DNA of 64,000 bases, from the NCBI GenBank assembly GCA_017452785.1, contig JAFTLT010000009.1, forward strand, positions 164,699 to 228,698, in the 5' to 3' direction. Both the position numbers and the translations under genes were made by a program. This DNA comes from Clostridia bacterium (lineage in GTDB: Bacteria > Bacillota > Clostridia > Oscillospirales > Acutalibacteraceae). Shown here piece by piece: positions 45,440 to 54,177 of this stretch (within the stretch, counting starts at the first letter, position 1; each line of letters starts with the position of its first letter). The notes under the pieces are model-generated. The model saw only the letters and a list, made by a program, of their open reading frames with translations, was not told the origin of the DNA and ran no database searches.

Positions 45440-45975
45440 TGAGCACAACACAGATTTTAATTGCAGGCTTCGGCGGTCAGGGTGTACTTTTCGCAGGTAA
45501 GTTCCTTGCGTACAAAGGTCTTATTGCTGATAAGCAGGTTTCATGGCTTCCTTCCTACGGCCCTGAAATGAGAGGCGGCACAGCAAACTGCAGCGTTATC
45601 ATAAGCGACACACCTGTCGGCTCACCTATTGTCGGCACACCTGATATCCTTGTTGCCATGAACCTTCCTTCACTTAAGAAGTATGAAAACGATGTTGCTA
45701 AGGGTGGTATCATTATTGTTGACAGTGCACTCATCAGCGAAAAGGTTGAAAGAGACGATGTAACTACATACTATGTGCCTGCAACAAAAATGGCAAACGA
45801 TGAAGGCTTCGCTACTCTTGCAAATATGATTCTTATGGGCAAACTTATGAAGGTTTGCGAAGAAATCGGTTTTGACGGCACAGAGGCTGCTATAAATAAG
45901 GTTGTTCCTGCTAAAAAGGCAAATCTTATTGAAGTTAACCTTAAGGCTCTTAAAACAGGCTATGATTTTGAATAA
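45439..45975 (+). CDS. vorC: 2-oxoacid:ferredoxin oxidoreductase gamma subunit
   Basis: The 178-residue subunit begins AGFGGQGVLFAGKFLA and has YGPEMRGGTANC, the hallmark of the gamma (POR/VOR/KOR) subunit that contacts CoA. It completes a four-subunit delta-alpha-beta-gamma enzyme. ilvE follows after 19 bases. Confidence 0.9.
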   Translation: MSTTQILIAGFGGQGVLFAGKFLAYKGLIADKQVSWLPSYGPEMRGGTANCSVIISDTPVGSPIVGTPDILVAMNLPSLKKYENDVAKGGIIIVDSALISEKVERDDVTTYYVPATKMANDEGFATLANMILMGKLMKVCEEIGFDGTEAAINKVVPAKKANLIEVNLKALKTGYDFE

Positions 45976-45994
45976 TTATTAAGAGGTGTTTTAA

Positions 45995-47062
45995 ATGGAT
46001 ATTAAGATTACAAAAACAACTTCACCTAAGGCAAAACCTCAGAAGGGTGAAAAGCTTGGCTTCGGTCATATCTTTACTGACCATATGTTTATGATGAATT
46101 ACACAGAAGGTAAAGGCTGGCACGATGCAAGAATAGTTCCTTACGGCAATATTTCACTTGACCCCAGCGCAATGGTTTTCCATTACGGTCAGGAAATGTT
46201 TGAAGGTCTCAAGGCCTACAGAGGCGAAGATGACACAATTTATCTTTTCCGTCCTGATATGAACGCAAAGAGAGCCAACGCATCAAATGAAAGACTTTGC
46301 ATCCCCGAAATCCCTGAGGAAATGTTTGTTGAAGCTGTTAAGGCGGTTGTTGATGTTGACAGAGACTGGGTACCCTCAGACCCCGGCACTTCACTTTATA
46401 TCAGACCCTTTGTTATTGCAACTGACGAATTCCTTGGTGTTGCTCCCTCAAAGACATATCTCTTTATGGTTATTCTTTCACCCTCAGGCGCTTACTATGA
46501 AAGCGGTCTTGCTCCCGTTGGCATCTGGATTGAAGATGAATATGTAAGAGCTGTCAAGGGCGGTATGGGCTTTGCTAAGACAGGCGGTAACTATGCTGCT
46601 TCTCTTATTGCTCAGGTTAAGGCTCACGACAGTGGCTATTCACAGGTTCTCTGGCTTGACGGCGTTGACAGAAAGTATATCGAAGAAGTCGGCGCTATGA
46701 ACATCATGTTTAAGATCGGCGGCAAGGTTATCACACCTGCTCTCAACGGCAGCATCCTTCCCGGTATCACAAGAAACTCAATTCTTCATGTTTGCAGAGC
46801 TTGGGGCTATGAGGTTGAAGAAAGACGCATCAGTGTTGAAGAGCTTGTTGCAGCAGCTAAAGACGGCTCACTTGAAGAAGTCTGGGGCACAGGCACAGCA
46901 GCTGTTGTTTCACCCGTTGGCAGACTCCGCTATATGGATGACGTTATGACAATCGGTGACGGCGGCATCGGCGAGCTGACACAGAAGCTCTATGACGAAC
47001 TCACAGGCATTCAGTGGGGCAAGAGAGAAGATCCCTACGGCTGGAGAGTTGAAGTTAAATAA
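45995..47062 (+). CDS. ilvE: Branched-chain amino acid aminotransferase
   Basis: A 355-residue class IV PLP aminotransferase. K195 in GFAKTGGNYA is the expected PLP lysine; FEGLKAYRG and the EEVGAMNIMF and LPGITRNSIL blocks are typical of IlvE. It interconverts Val/Leu/Ile and their 2-oxoacids, the same acids handled by VOR. Placement after VOR gives a complete path from branched acyl-CoA to amino acid. Confidence 0.93.
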   Translation: MDIKITKTTSPKAKPQKGEKLGFGHIFTDHMFMMNYTEGKGWHDARIVPYGNISLDPSAMVFHYGQEMFEGLKAYRGEDDTIYLFRPDMNAKRANASNERLCIPEIPEEMFVEAVKAVVDVDRDWVPSDPGTSLYIRPFVIATDEFLGVAPSKTYLFMVILSPSGAYYESGLAPVGIWIEDEYVRAVKGGMGFAKTGGNYAASLIAQVKAHDSGYSQVLWLDGVDRKYIEEVGAMNIMFKIGGKVITPALNGSILPGITRNSILHVCRAWGYEVEERRISVEELVAAAKDGSLEEVWGTGTAAVVSPVGRLRYMDDVMTIGDGGIGELTQKLYDELTGIQWGKREDPYGWRVEVK

Positions 47063-47068
47063 TCTTTT

Positions 47069-47099
47069 AAAGGCACTCACTTGGGTGCCTTTGATTTTT
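47069..47099 (+). terminator. Terminator after ilvE
   Basis: AAAGGCAC (47069-47076) pairs with GTGCCTTT (47085-47092), followed by a T-run. Confidence 0.85.
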
Positions 47100-47113
47100 G
47101 AGTGACAATATTT

Positions 47114-47125
47114 GTACTCTGCCGA
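47114..47125 (+). repeat. Dispersed word GTACTCTGCCGA, copy in the ilvE-cwlD gap
   Basis: Identical 12-base word to 62153-62164 and, inverted, to 15281-15292. All three are between genes. It lies behind the ilvE terminator. Confidence 0.5.
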
Positions 47126-47144
47126 GGTTTTGCCCTTTTGTATA

Positions 47145-47173
47145 TTGATTATTCTTTCGGTTTATTGTAAAAT
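47145..47173 (+). promoter_or_regulatory. Promoter of cwlD-radA
   Basis: TTGATT (47145-47150), 17-base spacer, TAAAAT (47168-47173). Confidence 0.6.
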
Positions 47174-47224
47174 ATCCTTGTTATATAAAAGCCGAAGTCA
47201 CCATAAGATTTAATGGGTGATTTT

Positions 47225-47962
47225 ATGAAAAAGGGCTTTTATTTCGCTTTTGATTTTAAAAGGTTATGTGTTATTATCTTTTCAGCAGTGCTTATTGCCT
47301 CAGGCATTGAATGTGTAAGATACAGCACGCTATCTACTGCTACGGCAAATATAAAAGACGGCAGCACTGTCATTATAGTGGATGCAGGTCACGGCGGTGC
47401 TGATGGCGGTGCTCAGTCCTCGGCAGGGATACTCGAAAAGGACATCAACCTTGCAGTTGCAAAAAAAGTCGGAAACATTCTTTCTTTAATGGGGTATAGA
47501 GTTGTTTACACAAGAGAAAAGGATTCAATTGATTATCCCGATGAATGTGCCACAATCAAGCAAAAAAAGGTTTGGGATACCCATGACAGAATGTCAGTAA
47601 TTGAGAAATATCCTGACGGCATTTTTTTGAGCATTCATCAGAATTATTTCACTGAAAGTATCTATAGCGGTGCTCAGGTCTTTTATTCGGGCAATAATGC
47701 TGAAAGTGAGGCAATTGCCAAAAGCATTCAGAAAGCTATTGTCAGTGATATTCAGCCTGAAAATGAGCGTCAGGTCAAGCAATCAGGCACGGAAATCTAC
47801 CTTCTTTATCACGCAAAAATACCTGCAGTTATGGTTGAATGCGGCTTCTTGTCAAATGAAAAAGAGGCAATGCTTTTAAGTGACAACAGCTATCAGACCA
47901 AAATGGCAATTTCAATTGTAAGAGGCATTACAGAATATATTAACGGAATTAACGAAGTTTAG
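47225..47962 (+). CDS. cwlD: N-acetylmuramoyl-L-alanine amidase, CwlD type
   Basis: A 245-residue amidase_3 enzyme with an N-terminal membrane anchor (about 12-30). The zinc site starts with DAGHGGADGG (H56), continues with ILEKDINL and SIHQN, and the catalytic Glu is in VECGF near the end. The size and architecture match CwlD, which removes peptides from spore cortex glycan so that muramic lactam can form, together with PdaA. A polysaccharide deacetylase gene lies 9 kb away. An ATG at 47213 in frame is possible; ATG 47225 (MKKGFYF) has GGGTGA upstream. Confidence 0.85.
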   Translation: MKKGFYFAFDFKRLCVIIFSAVLIASGIECVRYSTLSTATANIKDGSTVIIVDAGHGGADGGAQSSAGILEKDINLAVAKKVGNILSLMGYRVVYTREKDSIDYPDECATIKQKKVWDTHDRMSVIEKYPDGIFLSIHQNYFTESIYSGAQVFYSGNNAESEAIAKSIQKAIVSDIQPENERQVKQSGTEIYLLYHAKIPAVMVECGFLSNEKEAMLLSDNSYQTKMAISIVRGITEYINGINEV

Positions 47963-47978
47963 GAAATGAGGAAATATT

Positions 47979-49358
47979 ATGGCACAGAAGTCAAAAACAG
48001 TTTATGTCTGCAGCAACTGCGCTTATGAAACACCAAAATGGCTCGGAAAATGCCCCGAATGCGGCGAATGGGCAACACTTGAGGAAGAAGTAAGGGTTAT
48101 TGAGTCAGGCTCTAAAAACAAGGTTTCTGCCCCTGTTGCAGCTAAAAGTGTCAAGTCTATGGCACTTGGTGAAATTAAACCTGACAATGAGCTTCGCTAT
48201 AAAACAGGCATGAGTGAGCTTGACAGAGTTTTAGGCGGAGGTATTGTCAAAGGCTCTCTTGTGCTTTTAAGCGGTGACCCCGGTATAGGTAAATCTACAA
48301 TACTTCTGCAGATTTGTCAGGCACTTGGCAAAAAACTGAAAATACTCTATGTTTCAGGCGAGGAGTCTTATTCACAGATTAAACTGCGTGCTGACAGACT
48401 TAAGGTTAAAACCGAAAATTTGTTTGTGCTTTGTGAAACAGACGCTCAGGCAGTTTGTGAGCATATTCGTTCAAGTGAGCCTGATCTTGTTATAATAGAC
48501 TCAATTCAGACTATGAATTTCACTGAGCTTAACTCTTCACCGGGCTGCGTTACACAGGTCAGAGAATGCTCAAATCTTCTTATGCGTACTGCAAAGTCTC
48601 TTTCAATTCCCATAATTATGGTGGGTCATGTAAATAAAGACGGCAATATTGCGGGGCCGAAGGTGCTCGAACACATAGTTGATGCCGTGCTATATTTTGA
48701 GGGTGAAAGAAATCTCTCCTTCAGAATTCTCAGAGCTGTTAAGAACCGCTTTGGCTCCACTAACGAAATAGGTGTTTTTGAAATGTTCGACTCAGGCCTG
48801 AAAGAGGTTGAAAATCCCTCAGAAATGCTTATTTCAGGCAGACCTAAAAACACACCGGGCTCGTGTGTTGCCTGCGTTATGGAGGGCACAAGACCGCTTC
48901 TTGCTGAAATTCAGGGCTTAGTCACATCAACGGGCTTCGGAAATCCCCGAAGAATAAGCAACGGCTTTGACTTTAACCGTCTTGCTATGCTTATTGCTGT
49001 GCTTGAAAAAAGGGGAGGATACTTCTTTGGCGGCATGGATGCCTATATAAATATTGTCGGTGGCATGAAGCTTGATGAGCCTGCTCTTGACCTGACAATT
49101 GTTATGGCTCTTGTTTCTTCTCTTAAAGATTATGCGCTTCGTGATGATGTGCTTGCTTTTGGCGAAATCGGTCTTGCAGGGGAAATCAGAGGCGTTTCAC
49201 ACTGCGAGCAGCGAATTAAAGAGGCTGCACGTCTTGGCTTTTCAAGATGCATCATACCGAAAAGCAACCTGAAAAATCTCTCGGCTTCAATTAAAAAAGA
49301 CATAGAGATTGTCGGTGTCAGAACTATAAGAGAAGCCTTTGAGGCGATAATATTATGA
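47979..49358 (+). CDS. radA: DNA repair protein RadA
   Basis: A 459-residue RecA-like helicase involved in recombination intermediates. It starts with a zinc finger (CSNCAYETPKWLGKCPECGEW in two CxxC pairs), then Walker A at 99-107 (GDPGIGKST), the RadA-specific KNRFG at about 255 and a Lon-like C-terminal domain. The next gene starts inside its stop codon (ATGA). Confidence 0.96.
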   Translation: MAQKSKTVYVCSNCAYETPKWLGKCPECGEWATLEEEVRVIESGSKNKVSAPVAAKSVKSMALGEIKPDNELRYKTGMSELDRVLGGGIVKGSLVLLSGDPGIGKSTILLQICQALGKKLKILYVSGEESYSQIKLRADRLKVKTENLFVLCETDAQAVCEHIRSSEPDLVIIDSIQTMNFTELNSSPGCVTQVRECSNLLMRTAKSLSIPIIMVGHVNKDGNIAGPKVLEHIVDAVLYFEGERNLSFRILRAVKNRFGSTNEIGVFEMFDSGLKEVENPSEMLISGRPKNTPGSCVACVMEGTRPLLAEIQGLVTSTGFGNPRRISNGFDFNRLAMLIAVLEKRGGYFFGGMDAYINIVGGMKLDEPALDLTIVMALVSSLKDYALRDDVLAFGEIGLAGEIRGVSHCEQRIKEAARLGFSRCIIPKSNLKNLSASIKKDIEIVGVRTIREAFEAIIL

Positions 49359-50101
49359 TGAGGTTTGTTAATAGTCCGAATTTGCCCGAAGGCAGAGTGA
49401 AGACCGTTATATGCGGTGAGCTTAGCGATGAGCTTAACGATTTCTTAGACAGCAGAGACATAGAACGCATTGTAATTGCACCGAATAAGTATATTGACCC
49501 TGCCACTGAAAATCACGTTGATATGGCAGCTGTTCACATAGGGAAAAATAAAGTTGCCATAGATAAAAATCAGATAATTCTTATATCTACCCTTAAAGAA
49601 AAAGGCTTCACTGTTTATGACAGTCAGAACGAAATAAAAGGGGAGTACCCGAAGGATGTTGCTCTTAACTTTGCAATTATAGGTGACTATATCTTAGGCA
49701 ACTTTTCTTATGCTGACAGCGCTTTGACACTTGGTACGACTTCGCTTAAAAAAATCAGTGTCAGACAGGGCTACTGCAAATGCTCCTGCCTTATCATAAA
49801 TGAAAACGCACTTATCACAGACGATATGTCAATTCACGAAAATGCTGCCAGAAACGGCATTGATTGCCTTCTTATTTCAAAAGGTGATGTTTCATTACCC
49901 GGACATGAATACGGCTTTATAGGCGGTGCTTCGGGCAAAATATCAAAGAGTGATGTTCTTTTCTTCGGTGACATAACCAAACACAAAGACTATAAAAAAA
50001 TAGCCGACTTCATAGAGAAGCACGGCTGCAATATAATATCTTTAGATTTTCCGCTGACTGATTTCGGCGGGATAATCCCTGTAATTGAAGAGACACCTTA
50101 A
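49355..50101 (+). CDS. Conserved hypothetical, GME-fold-like (DUF6873 type)
   Basis: A soluble 248-residue protein. Glycine-rich recurring blocks (YILGNFSYADSAL, GFIGGASGKISKSDVLFFGD, SLDFPLTDFGGIIPVIEE) resemble the propeller-like pentein/GME (guanidino-modifying enzyme) fold, and I believe it is the family called DUF6873. The usual catalytic Cys of penteins was not clearly seen at the end. It is coupled to radA by a four-base overlap. Function unknown. Confidence 0.6.
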   Translation: MMRFVNSPNLPEGRVKTVICGELSDELNDFLDSRDIERIVIAPNKYIDPATENHVDMAAVHIGKNKVAIDKNQIILISTLKEKGFTVYDSQNEIKGEYPKDVALNFAIIGDYILGNFSYADSALTLGTTSLKKISVRQGYCKCSCLIINENALITDDMSIHENAARNGIDCLLISKGDVSLPGHEYGFIGGASGKISKSDVLFFGDITKHKDYKKIADFIEKHGCNIISLDFPLTDFGGIIPVIEETP

Positions 50102-50131
50102 CCGTGTACGGAAAAGGTGTCTTGCTTTTTT
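50091..50131 (+). terminator. Terminator after the radA operon
   Basis: AGACACCTT (50091-50099) pairs with AAGGTGTCT (50114-50122), then a T-run. It touches the stop codon of the convergent gene. Confidence 0.8.
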
Positions 50132-51329
50132 ATTTAAGATTGTATTTTGCAATATAATCGTCAATCTTCTGAATAGGATTGAGGAAGGGGCTCACTGAAC
50201 GGTCATGGTTAAGTGTGTCGATAATAAGTGCCATATACTTTGACATATCAACTGAATAATACCATTTTCTCTCAAGAAGCTCAGGAGTCTGATAAATAAG
50301 GTTTGTTGTGAAAATTCTGTCAAAGAGACCTTCTTCATATGCCTTATCAAAGCGCTCAAGACCTGATGTGAAAAGACCGAATGATGAGAACACAAAAATT
50401 CTCTTAGCGTGAAGAGCTTTAAGCTGCTTGCAGACATCAATCATTGAGTCACCGCTTGAAATCATATCGTCAACAACGATAACGTCTTTACCTTCAACGT
50501 TGTCACCAAGGAATTCGTGTGAAACGATGGGGTTTCTGCCGTCGATAACAACTGAATAGTCTCTTCTCTTATAGAACATACCAAGCTCAACGCCGAGCAC
50601 CTGAGCATAATAAACACATCTGCCCATAGCACCTTCATCGGGTGAAATCATCATTGTTGTTTCAGGGGAGAACTTAATGTTGTTGTCAAGACTTTTTGCA
50701 ATTGCCTTAATCATCTGATATGTGGGTGCAACACTTTCAAAGCCGATTTTGATTGCGTTCTGAACTCTGGGGTCGTGAGCATCAAATGTGATGATATTGC
50801 TTACACCCATATTTTCAAGCTCCTGCAGTGCAAGGGCGCAGTCAAGAGATTCTCTTGCACTTCTTCTGTGCTGTCTGCCTTCATAAAGCATAGGCATAAC
50901 GACAGTTATACGCTTAGCCTTACCTGCACAGGCTGAAATAACTCTCTTAAGGTCTGCGAAGTGATCGTCGGGACTCATGGGTATCTGAAGAGGATTACCA
51001 TCTTTATCCTTGAGATTATACATCTTATAGGTTACGTTGTAGTTAAAGCAGTCGGAAATAATGAAAAGGTCATAGCCTCTGATTGATTCAGTGATAACTG
51101 CTTTGCCTTCACCTGTTGCAAAACGAGGGAAGTTGACCTTGAGGATATATGAGTCTCTGTGATATCCTTTAAGGTGAAGATTGTTATCAGTCTGATTTTC
51201 GAACTGAGCTCGGCATTCAAGAATCTGATCGCTTACCTTTTGGGCAAGTTCCTCACAGCCCTTCATAGCAATAATGCCGAGTCTGCCCTGAGGAATTGTG
51301 TCAAGATATTCTGTAAGTGATGTGGACAT
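50130..51329 (-). CDS. prs: Ribose-phosphate pyrophosphokinase-like protein
   Basis: A 399-residue PRPP synthetase-like protein, longer than the common 310-320 residues. It holds the ATP-binding RITVVMPMLYEGRQHRR block, FDAHDPRVQN, and the PRPP-binding loop VIVVDDMISSGDSM. It would make PRPP from ribose-5-phosphate and ATP. The N-terminal extension and the diverged motifs match a clostridial long form; a regulatory paralogue is possible. Its promoter lies on the minus strand at 51387-51414 and GGGGG precedes ATG 51329. Confidence 0.82.
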   Translation of the reverse strand: MSTSLTEYLDTIPQGRLGIIAMKGCEELAQKVSDQILECRAQFENQTDNNLHLKGYHRDSYILKVNFPRFATGEGKAVITESIRGYDLFIISDCFNYNVTYKMYNLKDKDGNPLQIPMSPDDHFADLKRVISACAGKAKRITVVMPMLYEGRQHRRSARESLDCALALQELENMGVSNIITFDAHDPRVQNAIKIGFESVAPTYQMIKAIAKSLDNNIKFSPETTMMISPDEGAMGRCVYYAQVLGVELGMFYKRRDYSVVIDGRNPIVSHEFLGDNVEGKDVIVVDDMISSGDSMIDVCKQLKALHAKRIFVFSSFGLFTSGLERFDKAYEEGLFDRIFTTNLIYQTPELLERKWYYSVDMSKYMALIIDTLNHDRSVSPFLNPIQKIDDYIAKYNLK

Positions 51330-51386
51330 ATTAGTTTTACCCCCTGAATTTTACTTCTTTATATGTTTGAATAATACGTCACTTAT

Positions 51387-51414
51387 ATTTTACAATATTC
51401 TGCAAAGTTTTCAA
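51387..51414 (-). promoter_or_regulatory. Promoter of the prs-like gene
   Basis: On the minus strand TTGAAA (51414-51409), 16-base spacer, TAAAAT (51392-51387). Confidence 0.6.
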
Positions 51415-51490
51415 GTCATTTTGTGAAAACGGTCTATAAAATTATAGAAAATATTTATAGCATATTTTGTGCATTATTACAAAAGGTTCA

Positions 51491-52657
51491 CTAAATATAG
51501 CAATTATCAACGGTTATAACAAGGAAATAATTCTCATTTATACTGTGTATTCTGTCGCTGATTTCAGCTATCAGTTCCTTTTCACTAAGCTTATATTTAT
51601 GAGGAATTACAATATCGAAAATAAAGTTAGTGTGCACAGGCCCCTCAACAACTCTGAAATCGTGTATGCTCAGCTTACTGTCAAAATCCTTGACAGTTTT
51701 ATGCACAAGACGGTAATATTCCTCAGTCTTTTCATCGTTTGTGACAATAGGATCCATGTGTATAACAAGCTCAATGCCGAATTTTTCCTTTGTGAGCCTT
51801 TCTATTGAATCGATGGTGTCATGTGCTCTTAGCAAATCACCGTCGGCAGATATTTCCGTGTGAACGCTGGCAAAGGTTCTTGTGGCACCGTAAGAGTGAA
51901 TTACAAGGTCATGTATTCCGAGAATTTCTTCGTGGGACATAATAAATTCCACAAGCTCGTCAACAAGCTCTTTATCAGGCGGTGTGCCGAGAATAATGCC
52001 CACTGATTCCTTTAAAATTCCAAAGCCTGAATAGAGTATGAACAGAGAAACAACTATGCCCATATATCCGTCTAAGGGGAAATCTGTAAACAGTGAAATT
52101 ATAAGTGAAACAAGAGTTATTGCTGTGGCAGTTGTGTCACTAATGCTATCGGCAACAACAGCTGACATGGCAGGTGAATCTATCTTTTTGCCAAGGTGTC
52201 TGTTAAAAATCGCAAGCCATATTTTGCCGCCGATTGAAATAACAAGCACTATAGCTGCCGGCCATGAAAACACAACAGCTTCGGGATTTCTGATTTTATC
52301 GATGGAAGATTTAATAAGCTCATAGCCCATAAGCTCAACAATAAAGCCTACGATTAAAGCTGCAACATACTCAATTCTTCCGTGACCGAAGGGATGCTCC
52401 TTGTCAGGCTTCATGTTTGCCATTTTAAAGCTGACAAGAGTTATTACACACGAAACACTGTCGCTTAAGTTGTTTACCGCATCGGCGGTGATGGCAATGC
52501 TGTTTGTCACTGCACCTATCAGGTACTTGGCAAGTGCCAGCAGTATATTTACTATTATACCTGTTACGCTGCCGAGATAACCGTATTTCTCTCTGACAGC
52601 AGGATTTTTGATGTCATTATGATTTCTGATAAAAAGTCTTACTAAAAGCTCAGACAT
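51491..52657 (-). CDS. Cation diffusion facilitator family transporter
   Basis: A 388-residue membrane protein with six helices. Metal-site motifs are in helix 2 (ADAVNNLSDSV) and helix 5 (ADSISDTTAT), and HPFGHGRIEY lies between helices 2 and 3. The last 120 residues are a cytoplasmic dimer domain. CDF proteins export Zn, Mn, Fe or Co. It starts 13 bases after mscS. The zinc uptake operon begins on the other strand about 1.1 kb away, which fits a metal-balance neighbourhood. Confidence 0.88.
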   Translation of the reverse strand: MSELLVRLFIRNHNDIKNPAVREKYGYLGSVTGIIVNILLALAKYLIGAVTNSIAITADAVNNLSDSVSCVITLVSFKMANMKPDKEHPFGHGRIEYVAALIVGFIVELMGYELIKSSIDKIRNPEAVVFSWPAAIVLVISIGGKIWLAIFNRHLGKKIDSPAMSAVVADSISDTTATAITLVSLIISLFTDFPLDGYMGIVVSLFILYSGFGILKESVGIILGTPPDKELVDELVEFIMSHEEILGIHDLVIHSYGATRTFASVHTEISADGDLLRAHDTIDSIERLTKEKFGIELVIHMDPIVTNDEKTEEYYRLVHKTVKDFDSKLSIHDFRVVEGPVHTNFIFDIVIPHKYKLSEKELIAEISDRIHSINENYFLVITVDNCYI

Positions 52658-52670
52658 ATCCTAACTCCGA

Positions 52671-53612
52671 TTATTTATTGATAATGTGCACATCAAGCTG
52701 GTTAAAGGGAATGTTGATGCCGTTTTTGTCAAGAGCAACCTTAACATCCTCCTGCATTGCAAAATAAACATCCCAATAATTTACACCGCTGCACCATACT
52801 CTTGTTACAAGAGAAATTGAGCTTGCTTCGTGTGCGCCAACGTGAACTTCGGGAACAGGGTCTTTAAGAATAAGGCTGTTGGCAAGTGCTGTTTCCATAA
52901 TGACTGCCTTTGCCTTTGCAATGTCATCGCTGTAGCTGATTGAATAGCTCAGGTCTACTCTTCTGACATTTTCAGCTGAATAGTTGATAATATGGTTTGA
53001 AGTGATGTGTGAGTTAGGGATAGTTATTCTCTTGTTATCGGGAGTGGTGATAACCGTGTACATAAAACGGATATCTGCAACACAGCCGCCAACACCGTTG
53101 AGCTCAACATAGTCACCTGTTTTGAAGGGGTGGTTCATAAGTATCTGAATACCGCTGGCAAACTGAGCAACAGTTGCCTGAAGACCGAGACCTGCTGTAA
53201 CACCGGCAGCACCAACGGCAGCAAGAAGTGAGCCGACATTGATGAACATTGAAAGAGCTGTCATAATAAAGGCAAAGTTAATGCCGACAGAAACTATTCT
53301 CTTGACAAAGTTATAAACCGACGGGTCAACATTTCTTGCCTGCATTGCTTTGACAACGAGCTTTTTGCAGAGTTTAGCAAGGAAATAGCCAATAATAACG
53401 AGCACCACTGCAAGAATAATTGTGGGAAGCTTTGCATAGATTGTTTCGAGAATCTGCAGGTCATTGAGCCAGTCAACAACATTGCCCAAAGCAGTGGGAA
53501 CATCCTCAAACTGGCCGTTTTCGTCAAGCAGGGGATTGCTTGTGGTGGTTGCATCGGTTTCAGCCATAGTTGTTTCTGCAGCGAGTAGAATGCTTCTGAG
53601 ATTGTTTAACAT
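52671..53612 (-). CDS. mscS: Small-conductance mechanosensitive channel MscS
   Basis: A 313-residue channel protein. Two to three N-terminal helices are followed by the pore helix with AVGAAGVTAGLGLQ and the beta domain (FKTGDYVELNGVGG, TVITTPDNKRITIPNSH), both typical of MscS. It releases solutes on osmotic downshock. CTCCT (AGGAG on the minus strand) precedes the ATG. It is divergent from the Zur-type regulator. Confidence 0.92.
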   Translation of the reverse strand: MLNNLRSILLAAETTMAETDATTTSNPLLDENGQFEDVPTALGNVVDWLNDLQILETIYAKLPTIILAVVLVIIGYFLAKLCKKLVVKAMQARNVDPSVYNFVKRIVSVGINFAFIMTALSMFINVGSLLAAVGAAGVTAGLGLQATVAQFASGIQILMNHPFKTGDYVELNGVGGCVADIRFMYTVITTPDNKRITIPNSHITSNHIINYSAENVRRVDLSYSISYSDDIAKAKAVIMETALANSLILKDPVPEVHVGAHEASSISLVTRVWCSGVNYWDVYFAMQEDVKVALDKNGINIPFNQLDVHIINK

Positions 53613-53691
53613 TTTAAATTCCTCCTGAATTTATTATTCGGTTAATATTATCACATTCTATAAATATTTGCAATGAATGATAGAAATTTAC

Positions 53692-53719
53692 TTGACAAAA
53701 AATCAAATTAAGTTATAAT
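53692..53719 (+). promoter_or_regulatory. Promoter of the zinc uptake operon
   Basis: TTGACA (53692-53697), 16-base spacer, TATAAT (53714-53719). Confidence 0.85.
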
Positions 53720-53720
53720 T

Positions 53721-53735
53721 TGAAATTGAATTTCA
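53721..53735 (+). promoter_or_regulatory. Fur/Zur-type operator (7-1-7 palindrome)
   Basis: TGAAATT-G-AATTTCA is a perfect 7-1-7 inverted repeat placed over the expected transcript start, directly after the -10 element. It has the layout of Fur-family boxes. It would let the first gene product repress its own operon when zinc is sufficient. Confidence 0.8.
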
Positions 53736-53756
53736 TTTTCAGTTTGAGGTGTAGCT

Positions 53757-54176
53757 ATGCAGAAATCAACCTATAACACCAAGCAAAAGAAAATCATATA
53801 CAATTTTTTGCTGCAGAATAAAGACAGACTTATGACCTGCGATGAAATTGCCGATAGCCTTAAAGCCGAGGGAACACCTGTGGGCAAGGCTACACTTTAT
53901 CGCTTTTTAGACTCACTTGTTTCACTTGGGGACGCAAGAAAGCTGAGCAATGAGGATAAGAAATGCGCCGCCTATCAGCTGCTTGACAAAGAGATGAACT
54001 GTAAATCACATCTTCATATGAAATGCACCTGCTGCGGAGAGCTATATCATCTCGGCTGTGAGTTTATGCATTCCGTGGGCGAGCATATACTTAACCATCA
54101 TCAGTTCATAATCGATAACTCTAAGACAGTTATATACGGTGTCTGCAAAAACTGCAGTGCAAAGGGAGGTATATAA
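53757..54176 (+). CDS. zur: Fur family metal regulator, probably Zur
   Basis: A 139-residue Fur-family repressor. The N-terminal winged helix includes RLMTCDEIADSLKAEG and GKATLYRFLDSL. A structural zinc site is given by CTCCGELYHLGCE and the later CKNCS, with regulatory His residues in HLHMKC and HILNHHQF. The operon partner genes are zinc transporters, which favours Zur over Fur or PerR. Its promoter has a palindromic operator, so autoregulation is likely. The next gene starts 2 bases after its stop. Confidence 0.87.
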   Translation: MQKSTYNTKQKKIIYNFLLQNKDRLMTCDEIADSLKAEGTPVGKATLYRFLDSLVSLGDARKLSNEDKKCAAYQLLDKEMNCKSHLHMKCTCCGELYHLGCEFMHSVGEHILNHHQFIIDNSKTVIYGVCKNCSAKGGI

Positions 54177-54177
54177 C

